A DNA stretch of 35,399 bases from CAZLXG01 sp964563585 (lineage in GTDB: Bacteria; Bacteroidota; Bacteroidia; Flavobacteriales; Flavobacteriaceae), in the NCBI GenBank assembly GCA_964563585.1, contig CAZLXG010000019.1:1-35399 (forward strand), written 5' to 3'. How positions within the stretch are numbered: position 1 is the first letter of the stretch; every line of letters starts with the position of its first letter. The translations under genes were made by a program, and so were the position numbers. Below, piece after piece: positions 24,861-34,130 of the stretch. Below the pieces are notes generated by a model. The model was not told where the DNA came from. It was given only the letters and a program-made list of their open reading frames with translations, and did no database searches.

Positions 24861-27272
24861 TTATAAATTATATTTTAAAGATAGAATAAGATTTCTACCT
24901 GTTGCTGCAATACCTGATGAATATGTTTTATAACGTTGGTCAGTAATATTTTCTAAACTTGCAGTAAGTGATATTGAATTACTAATTTGATATTGCGTTC
25001 TAATATTAAACGTATTCCATGAGGGCGCATACGGATTACCATTTTTATCTTTCGCGTAGATATATGTTTTCTCAATTTCCGATGGTGCTAACTGATTAAA
25101 AGATAATTCGTTATTATAATTAGCAAATACATCAACTTTTAATTTTTTATTAGTCCATACCAAATGCGTATTACCAAAAACTGGTGCTACATGACGAATT
25201 GGGACTTCAATATCTCCTGCTTCTTCCGTTCCTCCAATTACATTATATTGTGAAGTTAATTTAAGCTGCTTAGTAATATTAGCTTGCAACCCAACTTCAA
25301 AACCATAAATCCATGCTTTTGATGCGTTTTGTATAGCTTGAACTTTACTTAATTCACCATCGTACATAATCTCGGAAACACCATTTAAAACATAATCTCT
25401 ACGTACTAAAGCATTATCTAAATAGGTGTAATATGTATTCATATCTAAAATAAATGCGTCATCAAAGTTTAATTTTAATCCTAACTCACCACCATAGGCA
25501 TATTCTGGTCTTAAATTCTCATTAGGCACAACAACCGAACCCGGTTCCGAATCAAAAACTTTACCAATATCATCTATATTTGGAGCTCTAAATGCTGAAG
25601 ATGCATTAAGTTTCCATTGTAATATTGAGTTAGGAGACCAGCTTATTCCTGCTGTTCCTGTTAATGCTCCAGCTTTATTTTCAGAAGATTCAAAAGGTAG
25701 ATTTAAATACACATTGTTTTCTTTAAAATTTGCTTTAGAAACTACATGATTAAAACGTAAACCAGACTGAAAAACAAACTTTGGATTGGGCTTATACTTA
25801 ATACTTGTATATACTGCTGCCGATTGCCAACTTGCTCCATTTGGGTATCTTGAAACTGTTGGTAGTATTATGTTATTAGAAATACTCTCTTCTTTACCGT
25901 GAGACATCACTTTATTATAAACATATTCAAAACCATAAAAAAATTGTGTTTTTGGACTTAGTGTTTTTTCTAAATCTAAATTAAAAGAATACGCATCTAC
26001 AGCTTCTTCTCGTATATTTCTTACACTAGATTGAAAATCGCGATCCATTCTACTTTCCTGAAAATTTTGGTACGCAAACGTTGCTTTTATTTTGTTGTAT
26101 AAATTTGACCGACTACTTAATTTAGTTATTTGGAAATTTGACATGAACCATTGCTGTGGACCATAATTCCATTCGGCAGAACGCAAAACACCATTTTTAT
26201 AACGTATTAATCTATCGTATCTGGGGATATTTGAAGTGTTTGTATAATATAAACCTAAATCGAAATACAGGTTCTCATAGGGTTCATAACGAACTTTTTG
26301 CATTAAATTAATTTGATTGTACCCCGAATATTTTTGAACTAAAGGGTTGTCGTTTTTTATTATTACATCGCCACTATTTGTTACTAAAGCAAATTCTGGT
26401 CTTAAATATTCATTTGGGCCATACTTTCCCATTCTTAAATTACTAAAATCAGTATAGCTTGCACTGGTAAAAGATGCCCATTTCTTAAAACCTAAGTTAA
26501 AATCGAAATGTCCTGTTTTTTCTTCACTTGCAGAAGCATATCTTACAATTGTATTCAATTTAAATAAAAATGAATCTTTATAGGATAACTTCGGTTTTTG
26601 AGTATAAAAACTCATCACACCTCCAATAGCATCACTTCCATAAATAACAGAACCCGAACCCAAAGTTACTTCGGTATTATGAATAATAAAAGGGTCGATG
26701 GCAATAACATTCTGTAGGTTTCCCCCTCTAAAAAGTGCATTATTCATTCTTACACCATCTACAGTAATCAGTAATCTATTAGTTGAAAAACCACGAATCA
26801 TTGGGCTTCCCCCTCCTAGCTGACTTTTTTGCACATACACTTGCCCTGTAGATTCCAATAAATCTGCACTTGTTTGTGGATTTGTAAATTGAATACTTCC
26901 TTTATTTACACTAACTATTTTTTGAGGAATATCCCTTTTGTTTTGTTTGAATTTTGAAGCCGAAATAACTATTTCTCCTAATCCAAACGTATTAGAATCT
27001 AAATATATTTTATTTGATTTTTCAATTTGAAATTTTGCAAGCTTTTTTAGTATATGTGATAAATGTTGAAAATAAATAATTTCAGAATCTGAAAATTTAT
27101 CTAAAAGAGCTTCTCCCTTAAAATTAGTTATAACACTTTTTGTTTTATCAAGATTATAAATTGCAACTCCAAAAATAGGCTCTTTAGTAAGCTTATTAAG
27201 AACTTGTATCTGTTGAGCAACCAATGTTGTTGAAACAAAAAAAAAGAAAAAAATGATATAACTAAATTTCAT
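24861..27272 (-). CDS. TonB-dependent receptor, hemoglobin/heme type
   Basis: An 803-residue outer-membrane receptor: signal peptide 1-19 (ending TTLVAQ), a short carboxypeptidase-like/STN-type segment (QQIQVLNKLTKEPIFGVAIYN), then a plug with QTSADLLESTGQVYVQKSQLGGGSPMIRGFSTNRLLITVDGVRMNN pattern and FRGGNLQNVIAIDPFIIHNTEVTLGSGSVIYGSDAIGGVMSFYT. This is the plug signature of the hemoglobin/transferrin/heme receptor group. Barrel contains an FRAPNIDD region and ends LILSLKYNL. It follows recO by 3 bases and so lies at the end of the porZ-recO transcript. Heme is the likeliest ligand but not shown; no hemophore or heme oxygenase is nearby. Confidence 0.9.
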   Translation of the reverse strand: MKFSYIIFFFFFVSTTLVAQQIQVLNKLTKEPIFGVAIYNLDKTKSVITNFKGEALLDKFSDSEIIYFQHLSHILKKLAKFQIEKSNKIYLDSNTFGLGEIVISASKFKQNKRDIPQKIVSVNKGSIQFTNPQTSADLLESTGQVYVQKSQLGGGSPMIRGFSTNRLLITVDGVRMNNALFRGGNLQNVIAIDPFIIHNTEVTLGSGSVIYGSDAIGGVMSFYTQKPKLSYKDSFLFKLNTIVRYASASEEKTGHFDFNLGFKKWASFTSASYTDFSNLRMGKYGPNEYLRPEFALVTNSGDVIIKNDNPLVQKYSGYNQINLMQKVRYEPYENLYFDLGLYYTNTSNIPRYDRLIRYKNGVLRSAEWNYGPQQWFMSNFQITKLSSRSNLYNKIKATFAYQNFQESRMDRDFQSSVRNIREEAVDAYSFNLDLEKTLSPKTQFFYGFEYVYNKVMSHGKEESISNNIILPTVSRYPNGASWQSAAVYTSIKYKPNPKFVFQSGLRFNHVVSKANFKENNVYLNLPFESSENKAGALTGTAGISWSPNSILQWKLNASSAFRAPNIDDIGKVFDSEPGSVVVPNENLRPEYAYGGELGLKLNFDDAFILDMNTYYTYLDNALVRRDYVLNGVSEIMYDGELSKVQAIQNASKAWIYGFEVGLQANITKQLKLTSQYNVIGGTEEAGDIEVPIRHVAPVFGNTHLVWTNKKLKVDVFANYNNELSFNQLAPSEIEKTYIYAKDKNGNPYAPSWNTFNIRTQYQISNSISLTASLENITDQRYKTYSSGIAATGRNLILSLKYNL

Positions 27273-27275
27273 GTT

Positions 27276-27995
27276 TTACCTAAAAACTTGATTAAAAATT
27301 TGAAGTGATTTGGGAGGTTTAAAACTGCCCAAATGTAGTTCAAAATAAAGCAAAATCATACTTAAAAACGATTGCCTTTGCTTCGCATTAATTTTTACTA
27401 AAGATAAAGCATCAAATGTTGTGCCTAATAACAATTTTAAGAGTAGTAAATTTTCTCCAGAAATAGAATAATTACTTTGTGGTTTTAATTCAAATTTACC
27501 ATCATGCAAATTAAAAAAATTATAATCAACATTTGTTTCATCTGGATAAAACCCTAAATATTTTGTTAATTTAAGTAAAAAAAGTAAATGAAAATTTGAA
27601 TACTCAGAATGAACATCAAGCCACAAAAGTGTTGTTTCTATATAGCTAAAAAGTATTTCGTTTGGCTCCTCCTCTTTTAAAGTACTCGACAAAACTTCTG
27701 CCAAAAACATGACTATAGCACTTTTTAAAATATTAGAGTGTAAATTAGTATATAAATGATTTAATTTAACTTCTTTTATAATTTGTAAAGAACGATTATC
27801 CTTATAAATAATAACCAATTGCAATTGAGAAAGCAACTGGAAATATGCAACTTTAATTATACTTTTTTTTCTTTTTAAAACACCTCTTAATAAAAAACTA
27901 ACAATGCCTAATTGTTCTGTATAGCACTTAACTATCAAGTCATTATCCTTATATTTTAATTTGGATAGAACAATAGCATTTGTTATAATTAACAT
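27276..27995 (-). CDS. recO: DNA repair protein RecO
   Basis: RecO loads RecA on SSB-coated single-stranded DNA with RecR. The 239-residue protein has the family start (NAIVLSKLKYKDNDLIVKCYTEQLGIVSFLLRGVLKRKK pattern), the N-terminal OB fold, then the helical part. The zinc-finger Cys found in many RecO proteins are absent, as usual in Bacteroidota. The ATG overlaps the PorZ stop (TAATG, complement of 27993-27997), and the gene is followed by the TonB receptor 3 bases later. This close arrangement means translational coupling with porZ, an association I recall from other flavobacteria. Confidence 0.92.
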   Translation of the reverse strand: MLIITNAIVLSKLKYKDNDLIVKCYTEQLGIVSFLLRGVLKRKKSIIKVAYFQLLSQLQLVIIYKDNRSLQIIKEVKLNHLYTNLHSNILKSAIVMFLAEVLSSTLKEEEPNEILFSYIETTLLWLDVHSEYSNFHLLFLLKLTKYLGFYPDETNVDYNFFNLHDGKFELKPQSNYSISGENLLLLKLLLGTTFDALSLVKINAKQRQSFLSMILLYFELHLGSFKPPKSLQIFNQVFR

Positions 27996-30343
27996 TATCT
28001 AACAATCATTAGTTTTATCACTCTTGTTTCGAATGTATCTAAATCTGAAAGCATAACTAAATAGACTCCTGAAGCTACAATATTATTGGCTAGATTTTTA
28101 CCATTCCAATACGCCGTTCCTCCATCTATTTCAAGATTATACCCTCTATATCGTAAATTATTTCTGGATTGTGCTTCGGCTACTAAATTTCCTTCTATAT
28201 CTGTTATTTTAATATTTACATTTTCAGAAATATCTTTAATCTTTACTTTTTCGTCTACTATATTAAACGAAGGTCTCACAGGATTTGGATACGCAAATGC
28301 ACTTTGTAAATCTTCTAATGGGTTTGATGCTCCTGAACGGAAAGACACTAAGCCTTTGCTTGTTCCTATGTAAACTATTCCATTCGAATTATCTAATGAC
28401 ACATCATTTATTGAATTTGTTGGTAATGGTGAATTATCTTTTGTAAAATGATATATTGTTTTTTGACCGTCTGAAGAAAAATAAAACAAACCTGAATCTG
28501 CAGTTGCAATCCATTTATTATTTGAACCATCTACTTCAATATCTGTAATAAATTGCTGAAACAAAAGCTCTTTGGGAATACCGTCTTCCAAAATAATTAT
28601 TTCTTCAACTTGAATATTATCATCAGTAAAGAAATTAGATGTGTTATATAATACTCTTAACCCTCTAAGAGTACCAATCCATAGTTGATTTCTTTTATCT
28701 ATTGCCAAGGATGTAACAAAATTAGTAGGCATATTTTCTTCTTCACTACTTAAGTTTTTTATTTTTGAAGTGCTACCTGTATTATTAAACCCTATTAAAC
28801 CTTTATTATAACTCGCAATCCATTTAGTATTATCATTACCAATAACTAAATCTTCGAAACCTAAATTTTCATTTAATGCATCATTAATAATACTCGAAAA
28901 ACTATATGAATTCCATTCGCTATTAGAAGGGTTAAATGATTTTAAAGGTCTGTCTATTCTACTTGTAATAGTCCAAAGTAAATTATTATTATCAAACACA
29001 GAAGCCCCTACTCTTAAATCCACATAATCTGGATTATTGGGCAATACTAAGGATTCTAATTCACTATTATTTTGATTATATAAAATGGTTGATAAATCTT
29101 CATTAACCTCAAGTAACCCGTTAAAAAATGAACTTATAAATACTTGACTATTGTTAGATGGGTTAATTGAGATTGCATTTAAACATTTTGCATTTAAAGC
29201 ACCTTCATAAGGTGTATTTATCCATTCATTACCATTTAAATGACTAAACCCACGACTATTTAATGGATACGGGTTATAAAACAAAGTATATTCACCAAAA
29301 GTTACCCAAAGGTTATTTGTTGATGCTTTGATTGAAAAAGGTGTATTTAATAATGGTCCTTCTGGATGAATTTCTTCAAAACCATCTGGATTTGTTAGTA
29401 ATGTTTTTAAAACACCAAAATCTGTTGTTCCAATATATAAGTATTCTGAATCTGTTATTGCTGATGCAAATTGTGTATTAAACTCTGTATTTATAGAAGC
29501 CTGTGATACTAAGCTGAAACTATTATCATAAACAAAAATATTATTTTTCGTTGTTACTATTAAATAATCATTGCTTGATTTTACACTAAGTGGAACATCA
29601 TCATAAAAAAACAGTTCTGTAAAAACATCATTTATTACCTGATAAATCCTTCTATTTGTTCTAACGGCATAAAGATTATTTTCTTGTGATTCTACTGACA
29701 CAAAGTTTCCTGTAATTACAACTTCCCAATTTTGATAATCAATTAAATTAGGACTAGACACTTCTGCTTTTCTTAACCCACTTCCATCTAAACAAGCGGC
29801 ATAAATGTAATCTCCCGAAATTGTGGTTTGATTTACTCTTGTTTGGCTTCCTAAATTACCTATATAGTAGGTGTCTCCAAATTCTTGTCTTTCTAAATTA
29901 TAAACAGAAATTCCATAATTTGTTGATATATAAACCACATCTTCAAAAGCATTAAAATGATTTATTCTTTTATTGTTAGGTGAAATTGTTGGCTTTTCAA
30001 TAACATCAACTATCGTAAGTATATTTTTATCATTATCAAAAACTATTTCTATTAAACCATTTTCGTAACCAATAATTAGTAATTCATAAGCATCACTATA
30101 ATAAATTGTTGTTATTGCTTCGCCTGATAGACCATTAATAGTAGTAAGCTCATCTATTTCATTCGTTTGTATATCATAACTAAAAATTGCATTCTCTGAA
30201 GCTGCATAAATTTTATTGTTCCCTTTAACAACATCTTTTATATTATAATATGAAAAATGACCTTCCCATAATGCCGAAAAATCTTGAGCAAATTGTATAA
30301 ATGGAGACAGGAACATTATTAATATAAGAAGTCTTTTAATCAT
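27995..30343 (-). CDS. porZ: Type IX secretion system protein PorZ
   Basis: PorZ is a surface protein of the type IX attachment complex that delivers anionic LPS for attachment of cargo. Taken from ATG 30343, length about 782, near that of the Porphyromonas PorZ (776). Signal peptide MIKRLLILIMFLSPFIQFAQ, then the family start FSALWEGHFSYYNIKDVVKG, two beta-propellers made of two-component-regulator-like propeller repeats (IYAASENAIFSYD, LWIGTLRGLRVLY, IYIGTSKGLVSFR), and a C-terminal type A sorting-like domain (AFAYPNPVRP ... GVYLVMLSDLDTFETRVIKL). An in-frame TTG at 30364 lies inside the -7 box and is not the start; ATG 30349 is the alternative. Confidence 0.88.
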   Translation of the reverse strand: MIKRLLILIMFLSPFIQFAQDFSALWEGHFSYYNIKDVVKGNNKIYAASENAIFSYDIQTNEIDELTTINGLSGEAITTIYYSDAYELLIIGYENGLIEIVFDNDKNILTIVDVIEKPTISPNNKRINHFNAFEDVVYISTNYGISVYNLERQEFGDTYYIGNLGSQTRVNQTTISGDYIYAACLDGSGLRKAEVSSPNLIDYQNWEVVITGNFVSVESQENNLYAVRTNRRIYQVINDVFTELFFYDDVPLSVKSSNDYLIVTTKNNIFVYDNSFSLVSQASINTEFNTQFASAITDSEYLYIGTTDFGVLKTLLTNPDGFEEIHPEGPLLNTPFSIKASTNNLWVTFGEYTLFYNPYPLNSRGFSHLNGNEWINTPYEGALNAKCLNAISINPSNNSQVFISSFFNGLLEVNEDLSTILYNQNNSELESLVLPNNPDYVDLRVGASVFDNNNLLWTITSRIDRPLKSFNPSNSEWNSYSFSSIINDALNENLGFEDLVIGNDNTKWIASYNKGLIGFNNTGSTSKIKNLSSEEENMPTNFVTSLAIDKRNQLWIGTLRGLRVLYNTSNFFTDDNIQVEEIIILEDGIPKELLFQQFITDIEVDGSNNKWIATADSGLFYFSSDGQKTIYHFTKDNSPLPTNSINDVSLDNSNGIVYIGTSKGLVSFRSGASNPLEDLQSAFAYPNPVRPSFNIVDEKVKIKDISENVNIKITDIEGNLVAEAQSRNNLRYRGYNLEIDGGTAYWNGKNLANNIVASGVYLVMLSDLDTFETRVIKLMIVR

Positions 30344-30361
30344 AACCATTTTATAAAAAAT

Positions 30362-30369
30362 CAAAGATA
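30362..30369 (-). promoter_or_regulatory. -7 box for the porZ-recO-receptor operon
   Basis: Minus strand TATCTTTG, exact TAnnTTTG, followed by ATG at 30349 and 30343. It sets the start of translation at one of those codons. Confidence 0.55.
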
Positions 30370-30412
30370 TTTATAACTAACGAGTTTTACTTTAAAATAA
30401 TATAATTTAAAC

Positions 30413-30446
30413 AAAAAAAGCTTCCTGAAATCAGGAAGCTTTTTTA
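30413..30446 (-). terminator. Rho-independent terminator after gdhA
   Basis: CTTCCTGA (30421-30428) pairs with TCAGGAAG (30431-30438), extended by the AAAAAAAG / CTTTTTT arms, which give a long perfect stem with a T run in the minus direction. It lies 17 bases beyond the gdhA stop, ahead of the porZ promoter. Confidence 0.88.
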
Positions 30447-30462
30447 TTTTATTAGAATGAGA

Positions 30463-31803
30463 CTATACTACACCTTGTGCCAACATAGCGTCTGCTACTT
30501 TAACAAAACCAGCAATATTTGCACCTTTTACATAATTTATATAATCATCTTCTTTTCCGTATTCTATACATGAATCATGAATGTCTTTCATAATTGTTTT
30601 TAAACGACTATCAACCTCTTCTCTTGTCCAGCTAATTCTCAATGAGTTTTGAGACATTTCTAAGCCAGATGTAGCAACGCCACCTGCATTTGAAGCTTTG
30701 CCAGGAGCAAATAATGTTTTTGTTTTATGAAACTCATGAATTGCTTCTGGTGTTGAAGGCATATTTGCACCTTCTGCAATACAAATACATCCATTTTTAA
30801 TTAATGATTTTGCATCATTTTCTCTCAACTCATTTTGAGTCGCACATGGTAAAGCAACATCACAAACAACATTCCAAGGTCTTTCTCCTTTAAAAAATTT
30901 CGCAGATGAATATTTTTCTAAATACTCCGAAATACGTGCTCGTTTTTCATTTTTCAAATACATTACATGTGCTAGTTTATCAGCATCAATCCCTTCTGCA
31001 TCATAAATATATCCTGAAGAATCGGAAAGTGTTACTACTTTTGCGCCCAATTGTGTTGCTTTTTCACAAGCATATTGTGCTACATTTCCTGAACCAGAAA
31101 TTACTACTGTTTTTCCAGTAAAGCTTTGGTTTTTAGTATTCAACATACTTTGTGCAAAATATACAGTTCCATAACCTGTTGCTTCTGGTCTAATTAAAGA
31201 ACCTCCCCAAGATTTTCCTTTCCCAGTTAAAACACCTGTGAATTCATTCTTCATTTTTTTATACATACCGAATAAAAACCCTATTTCTCTTGCTCCTACA
31301 CCTATATCTCCTGCTGGAACATCAGTATTTGATCCAATATGCCTAAACAATTCACTCATAAATGAATGACAAAAACGCATAATTTCATTATCACTTTTTC
31401 CTTTTGGGTCAAAATCACTTCCTCCTTTTCCTCCACCCATAGGTAAAGTGGTTAAACTGTTTTTAAAAACTTGCTCAAAAGCTAAAAACTTTAAAATACT
31501 CATATTAACCGTTGGGTGAAATCGCAAACCACCTTTATACGGTCCTATAGCAGAATTCATTTGAATTCGATAACCTCTATTAACTTGAATTTCTCCCTTA
31601 TCATCAACCCAACATACTCTAAAAGTTATTACACGTTCTGGTTCAACCATACGTAATAGAATATTTTTCCCATAATATATATCGTGCTTAACAATATAAG
31701 GAATCACTGTTTCTGCAACCTCTTCAACAGCTTGCAAAAATTCTGGTTCATTACCATTTCTCTCTTTTACAAGATTTAAGAATGCTTCAATATTATTTTT
31801 CAT
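30463..31803 (-). CDS. gdhA: NADP-specific glutamate dehydrogenase
   Basis: The 446-residue hexameric enzyme converts 2-oxoglutarate and ammonia to glutamate (or the reverse). Visible: GYRIQMNSAIGPYKGGLRFHP region (78-97), catalytic Lys126 in LPMGGGKGGSDFDPKGKSDNE, DVPAGDIGVGAREIGF (about 161-176), the Rossmann motif SGSGNVAQYA, and CEGANMPSTPEA-like AEGANMPSTPEAI. This is the small-hexamer type I form, which is usually NADP-dependent and biosynthetic. A single-gene unit with its own promoter (31851-31858) and terminator. Confidence 0.97.
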   Translation of the reverse strand: MKNNIEAFLNLVKERNGNEPEFLQAVEEVAETVIPYIVKHDIYYGKNILLRMVEPERVITFRVCWVDDKGEIQVNRGYRIQMNSAIGPYKGGLRFHPTVNMSILKFLAFEQVFKNSLTTLPMGGGKGGSDFDPKGKSDNEIMRFCHSFMSELFRHIGSNTDVPAGDIGVGAREIGFLFGMYKKMKNEFTGVLTGKGKSWGGSLIRPEATGYGTVYFAQSMLNTKNQSFTGKTVVISGSGNVAQYACEKATQLGAKVVTLSDSSGYIYDAEGIDADKLAHVMYLKNEKRARISEYLEKYSSAKFFKGERPWNVVCDVALPCATQNELRENDAKSLIKNGCICIAEGANMPSTPEAIHEFHKTKTLFAPGKASNAGGVATSGLEMSQNSLRISWTREEVDSRLKTIMKDIHDSCIEYGKEDDYINYVKGANIAGFVKVADAMLAQGVV

Positions 31804-31850
31804 CTATTCAATTTATATTACTAATTAGTGAATTATATAATTTTAAAGCG

Positions 31851-31858
31851 CAAATATA
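31851..31858 (-). promoter_or_regulatory. -7 box for gdhA
   Basis: Minus strand TATATTTG followed by G and C, an exact TAnnTTTG, about 47 bases before the gdhA ATG. No clear -33 TTG. Confidence 0.6.
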
Positions 31859-31938
31859 CGTTATCTATAAAAATTATATAGATTTTTTTTGAAATTCGCA
31901 ATTAATATTTTTAATATTTTCACCAAATCACATAAATA

Positions 31939-31969
31939 TTTGGATGTTAGTTGAGTTTTTATATATTTG
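31939..31969 (+). promoter_or_regulatory. Complete promoter (-33 and -7) of the THC0290_0291-type gene
   Basis: TTTG at 31939-31942, 19 bases, then TATATTTG at 31962-31969: a full match to the Bacteroidota consensus. It lies 33 bases before the ATG at 32003 and rules out the in-frame TTG at 31967 as a start. Confidence 0.75.
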
Positions 31970-32002
31970 TTGTGTAAATGCCTCAAAAAACGATACCTTA
32001 TT

Positions 32003-32830
32003 ATGCTTAACTTAAAACATTTAGCTTCTGCTTTTTGCGTGTTTGTTATTTCTCAAGCAGCGTACTCTCAACTAGGTTTTTCCCATGAAATAGGTGTAAT
32101 TGCTGGACCTTTAGAATTTAGATCAGATTTTGGGAGTCGTACTAATGAAGATACTAACTTTGGTAACATTGGGTTTGGTATTGGAATTGTACACTATCTT
32201 AATTTCTCATATCGAGCTGATTGTAATTGCTATACAACCGATACTTATTTTAACGATCATTTTAAACTAAGAAATGAAATTTCATGGAATAAAACTACGT
32301 TAAATCATTTTGGTCAATGGGTTGAACCTAATAGAACATCCGCTAACGCAGATAGACTTAGAGCACATTCCGGAATAGCAAACAATTTTGATATTGGTAC
32401 ACAACTAGAGTTTTTTCCTAGAAGTATTCGTTCTTTTCAATCGTTTGGTTATAGACTGGCTCCTTTTGCTAGTTTAGGTGTGCATTATACATCGTTTAAC
32501 CCAAAAGCAAGCACAACTTACGGAGACCCTACAGACCCAAATTTTGGTAATGTTTTCGATTCATCAAATATATATTCACATTGGTTTGACAACATAACTC
32601 CTGGTGTCGATCCTTATCCTGTTCAAGTAAATGGTGGCAGCACATGGTCTATGGTTACTAGTGTTGGTGTACGTTATAAACTTGACAAGCTTTCTGATTT
32701 AATGTTAGATTTAAGATGGCAATACTTTTTTAGTGATTGGGTTGATGGGTTAAATCATAATTTAGAATACAATAAACACAATGATTGGCTTTTATGGCTA
32801 AACATTGGTTATATCTACTATTTAGATTAA
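32003..32830 (+). CDS. Outer-membrane barrel-like protein, THC0290_0291 family
   Basis: Counted from ATG 32003, because the frame upstream lies within the promoter and transcription start. The 275 residues have a signal peptide (LKHLASAFCVFVISQAAYSQ, cleaved after YSQ) and then a beta-rich body: FSHEIGVIAGPLEFRSDFG, GFGIGIVHYLNF, LRNEISWNKTTLNHFGQW, SFGYRLAPFASLGVHYTSF, MLDLRWQYFFSDWVDGLN, and a final strand of aromatic residues, WLLWLNIGYIYYL. This is the pattern of the flavobacterial THC0290_0291 protein family, whose function is unknown; the alternation suggests a membrane beta-barrel. A CNC pair near residue 74 is a notable feature. Divergent from gdhA, convergent with metB. Confidence 0.8.
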   Translation: MLNLKHLASAFCVFVISQAAYSQLGFSHEIGVIAGPLEFRSDFGSRTNEDTNFGNIGFGIGIVHYLNFSYRADCNCYTTDTYFNDHFKLRNEISWNKTTLNHFGQWVEPNRTSANADRLRAHSGIANNFDIGTQLEFFPRSIRSFQSFGYRLAPFASLGVHYTSFNPKASTTYGDPTDPNFGNVFDSSNIYSHWFDNITPGVDPYPVQVNGGSTWSMVTSVGVRYKLDKLSDLMLDLRWQYFFSDWVDGLNHNLEYNKHNDWLLWLNIGYIYYLD

Positions 32831-32844
32831 AAAATCTGATAGAT

Positions 32845-32886
32845 AAAAAAGGCAGCATTTATAATATTATAAATGCTGCCTTTTTT
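32845..32886. terminator. Bidirectional terminator between the barrel gene and metB
   Basis: A near-perfect palindrome: AAAAAAGGCAGCATTTATAA paired with the complementary half ending AAATGCTGCC TTTTTT, giving A and T runs at the two ends and hence termination in both directions between convergent genes. Confidence 0.9.
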
Positions 32887-32904
32887 ATTAATAATACTTA
32901 ATTA

Positions 32905-34044
32905 TTATTGTAAAGCCTGTTCTAAATCAGCAATTAAATCATCAATATCTTCAATACCTACACTTAATCTAATTAAAGAATCTACAACACCCGTTTTTTC
33001 TCTTTCTTCTTTAGGAATGCTTGCATGTGTCATACTTGCTGGATGTCCAGAAAGTGATTCTACGCCACCTAAAGATTCTGCCAAAGTAAATACTTTTAAA
33101 TTTTCTACTGTTTTAATAGCTTCTTCGTAATTATTCCCTTTTGTTGTAAAAGATATCATACCTCCAAAATCGTTCATCTGAGATTTCGCTATCTCATGAT
33201 TTGGATGATTTTTAAAACCTGGCCAATATACATTTTCAATTTTTGGGTGGTTCGCTAAAAATTCAGCTACTGCTTTACCATTTTCACAATGACGTTGCAT
33301 TCTAACATGTAGTGTTTTTATACCTCTTAACACCAAAAAACTATCTTGTGGACCACAAATAGCACCACTGGCATTTTGTATGAAATATAATTTATCTGCT
33401 AATTCTTTGTCTGAAACTACAAGTGCTCCCATAACTACATCACTATGTCCACCAAGGTATTTAGTTGCAGAATGCATTACTATATCTGTACCTAAATTAA
33501 GTGGTTGTTGCAAATAAGGCGTTGCAAACGTATTGTCTACTGCCAACAAAATATTATTCTTTTTTGCTATTGCAGAAACTGCCTTAACATCTATAATTGT
33601 CATCATTGGGTTGGTTGGTGTTTCAACCCAAATAAGTTTTGTGTTTTTATTTATATAAGCTTCAATATTAGAAGCATTTTCCATTCCTATAAAATGAAAT
33701 TTTATCCCAAAGCCTTGAAATATTTTAGTAAACAATCTAAAAGAACCTCCATACAAATCATTTGTAGAAATTACTTCATCACCAGGTTTCAAAAGCTTCA
33801 TAACGGCATCAATTGCAGCAAGTCCAGACCCAAAAGCAAGTCCGAAATTTCCGTTTTCTATACTTGAAAAAGCATTTTCTAAAGCGCGTCTTGTTGGGTT
33901 GTGTGTTCTAGAATATTCAAACCCTTTATGTCCACCAGGAGTAGTTTGCGCATAAGTTGTTGTTTGGTATATTGGTGGCATTACTGCACCATAAGCAGGA
34001 TCATGCTCCTGACCTCCATGTATTACTTTTGTGTTAAATTTCAT
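32905..34044 (-). CDS. metB: Cystathionine gamma-synthase (trans-sulfuration PLP enzyme)
   Basis: A 379-residue PLP-dependent enzyme of the Cys/Met metabolism family. Motifs: TKVIHGGQEHDPAYGAVMPPIYQTTTY (5-31), EYSRTHNPTR (43-52), FGSGLAAIDA, the PLP Lys195 in HSATKYLGGHSD, and SLGGVESLSGHPASMTHASI near the C-terminus. The length and motifs fit cystathionine gamma-synthase (succinyl-/acetyl-homoserine plus cysteine to cystathionine); the sister enzymes cystathionine gamma-lyase and O-acetylhomoserine sulfhydrylase cannot be fully ruled out by eye. The -7 box (34062-34069) lies 18 bases ahead of the ATG. Single gene, no other methionine genes nearby. Confidence 0.85.
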   Translation of the reverse strand: MKFNTKVIHGGQEHDPAYGAVMPPIYQTTTYAQTTPGGHKGFEYSRTHNPTRRALENAFSSIENGNFGLAFGSGLAAIDAVMKLLKPGDEVISTNDLYGGSFRLFTKIFQGFGIKFHFIGMENASNIEAYINKNTKLIWVETPTNPMMTIIDVKAVSAIAKKNNILLAVDNTFATPYLQQPLNLGTDIVMHSATKYLGGHSDVVMGALVVSDKELADKLYFIQNASGAICGPQDSFLVLRGIKTLHVRMQRHCENGKAVAEFLANHPKIENVYWPGFKNHPNHEIAKSQMNDFGGMISFTTKGNNYEEAIKTVENLKVFTLAESLGGVESLSGHPASMTHASIPKEEREKTGVVDSLIRLSVGIEDIDDLIADLEQALQ

Positions 34045-34061
34045 GTTTAATAATCTTTATA

Positions 34062-34069
34062 CAAATGTA
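34062..34069 (-). promoter_or_regulatory. -7 box for metB
   Basis: Minus strand TACATTTG, exact TAnnTTTG, 17 bases before the metB ATG. Confidence 0.55.
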
Positions 34070-34130
34070 GTTTTTAATTCGCTGTATTCAAATGCAATAA
34101 TTATCTTTAACGGTAGTTAATAAATTACTC

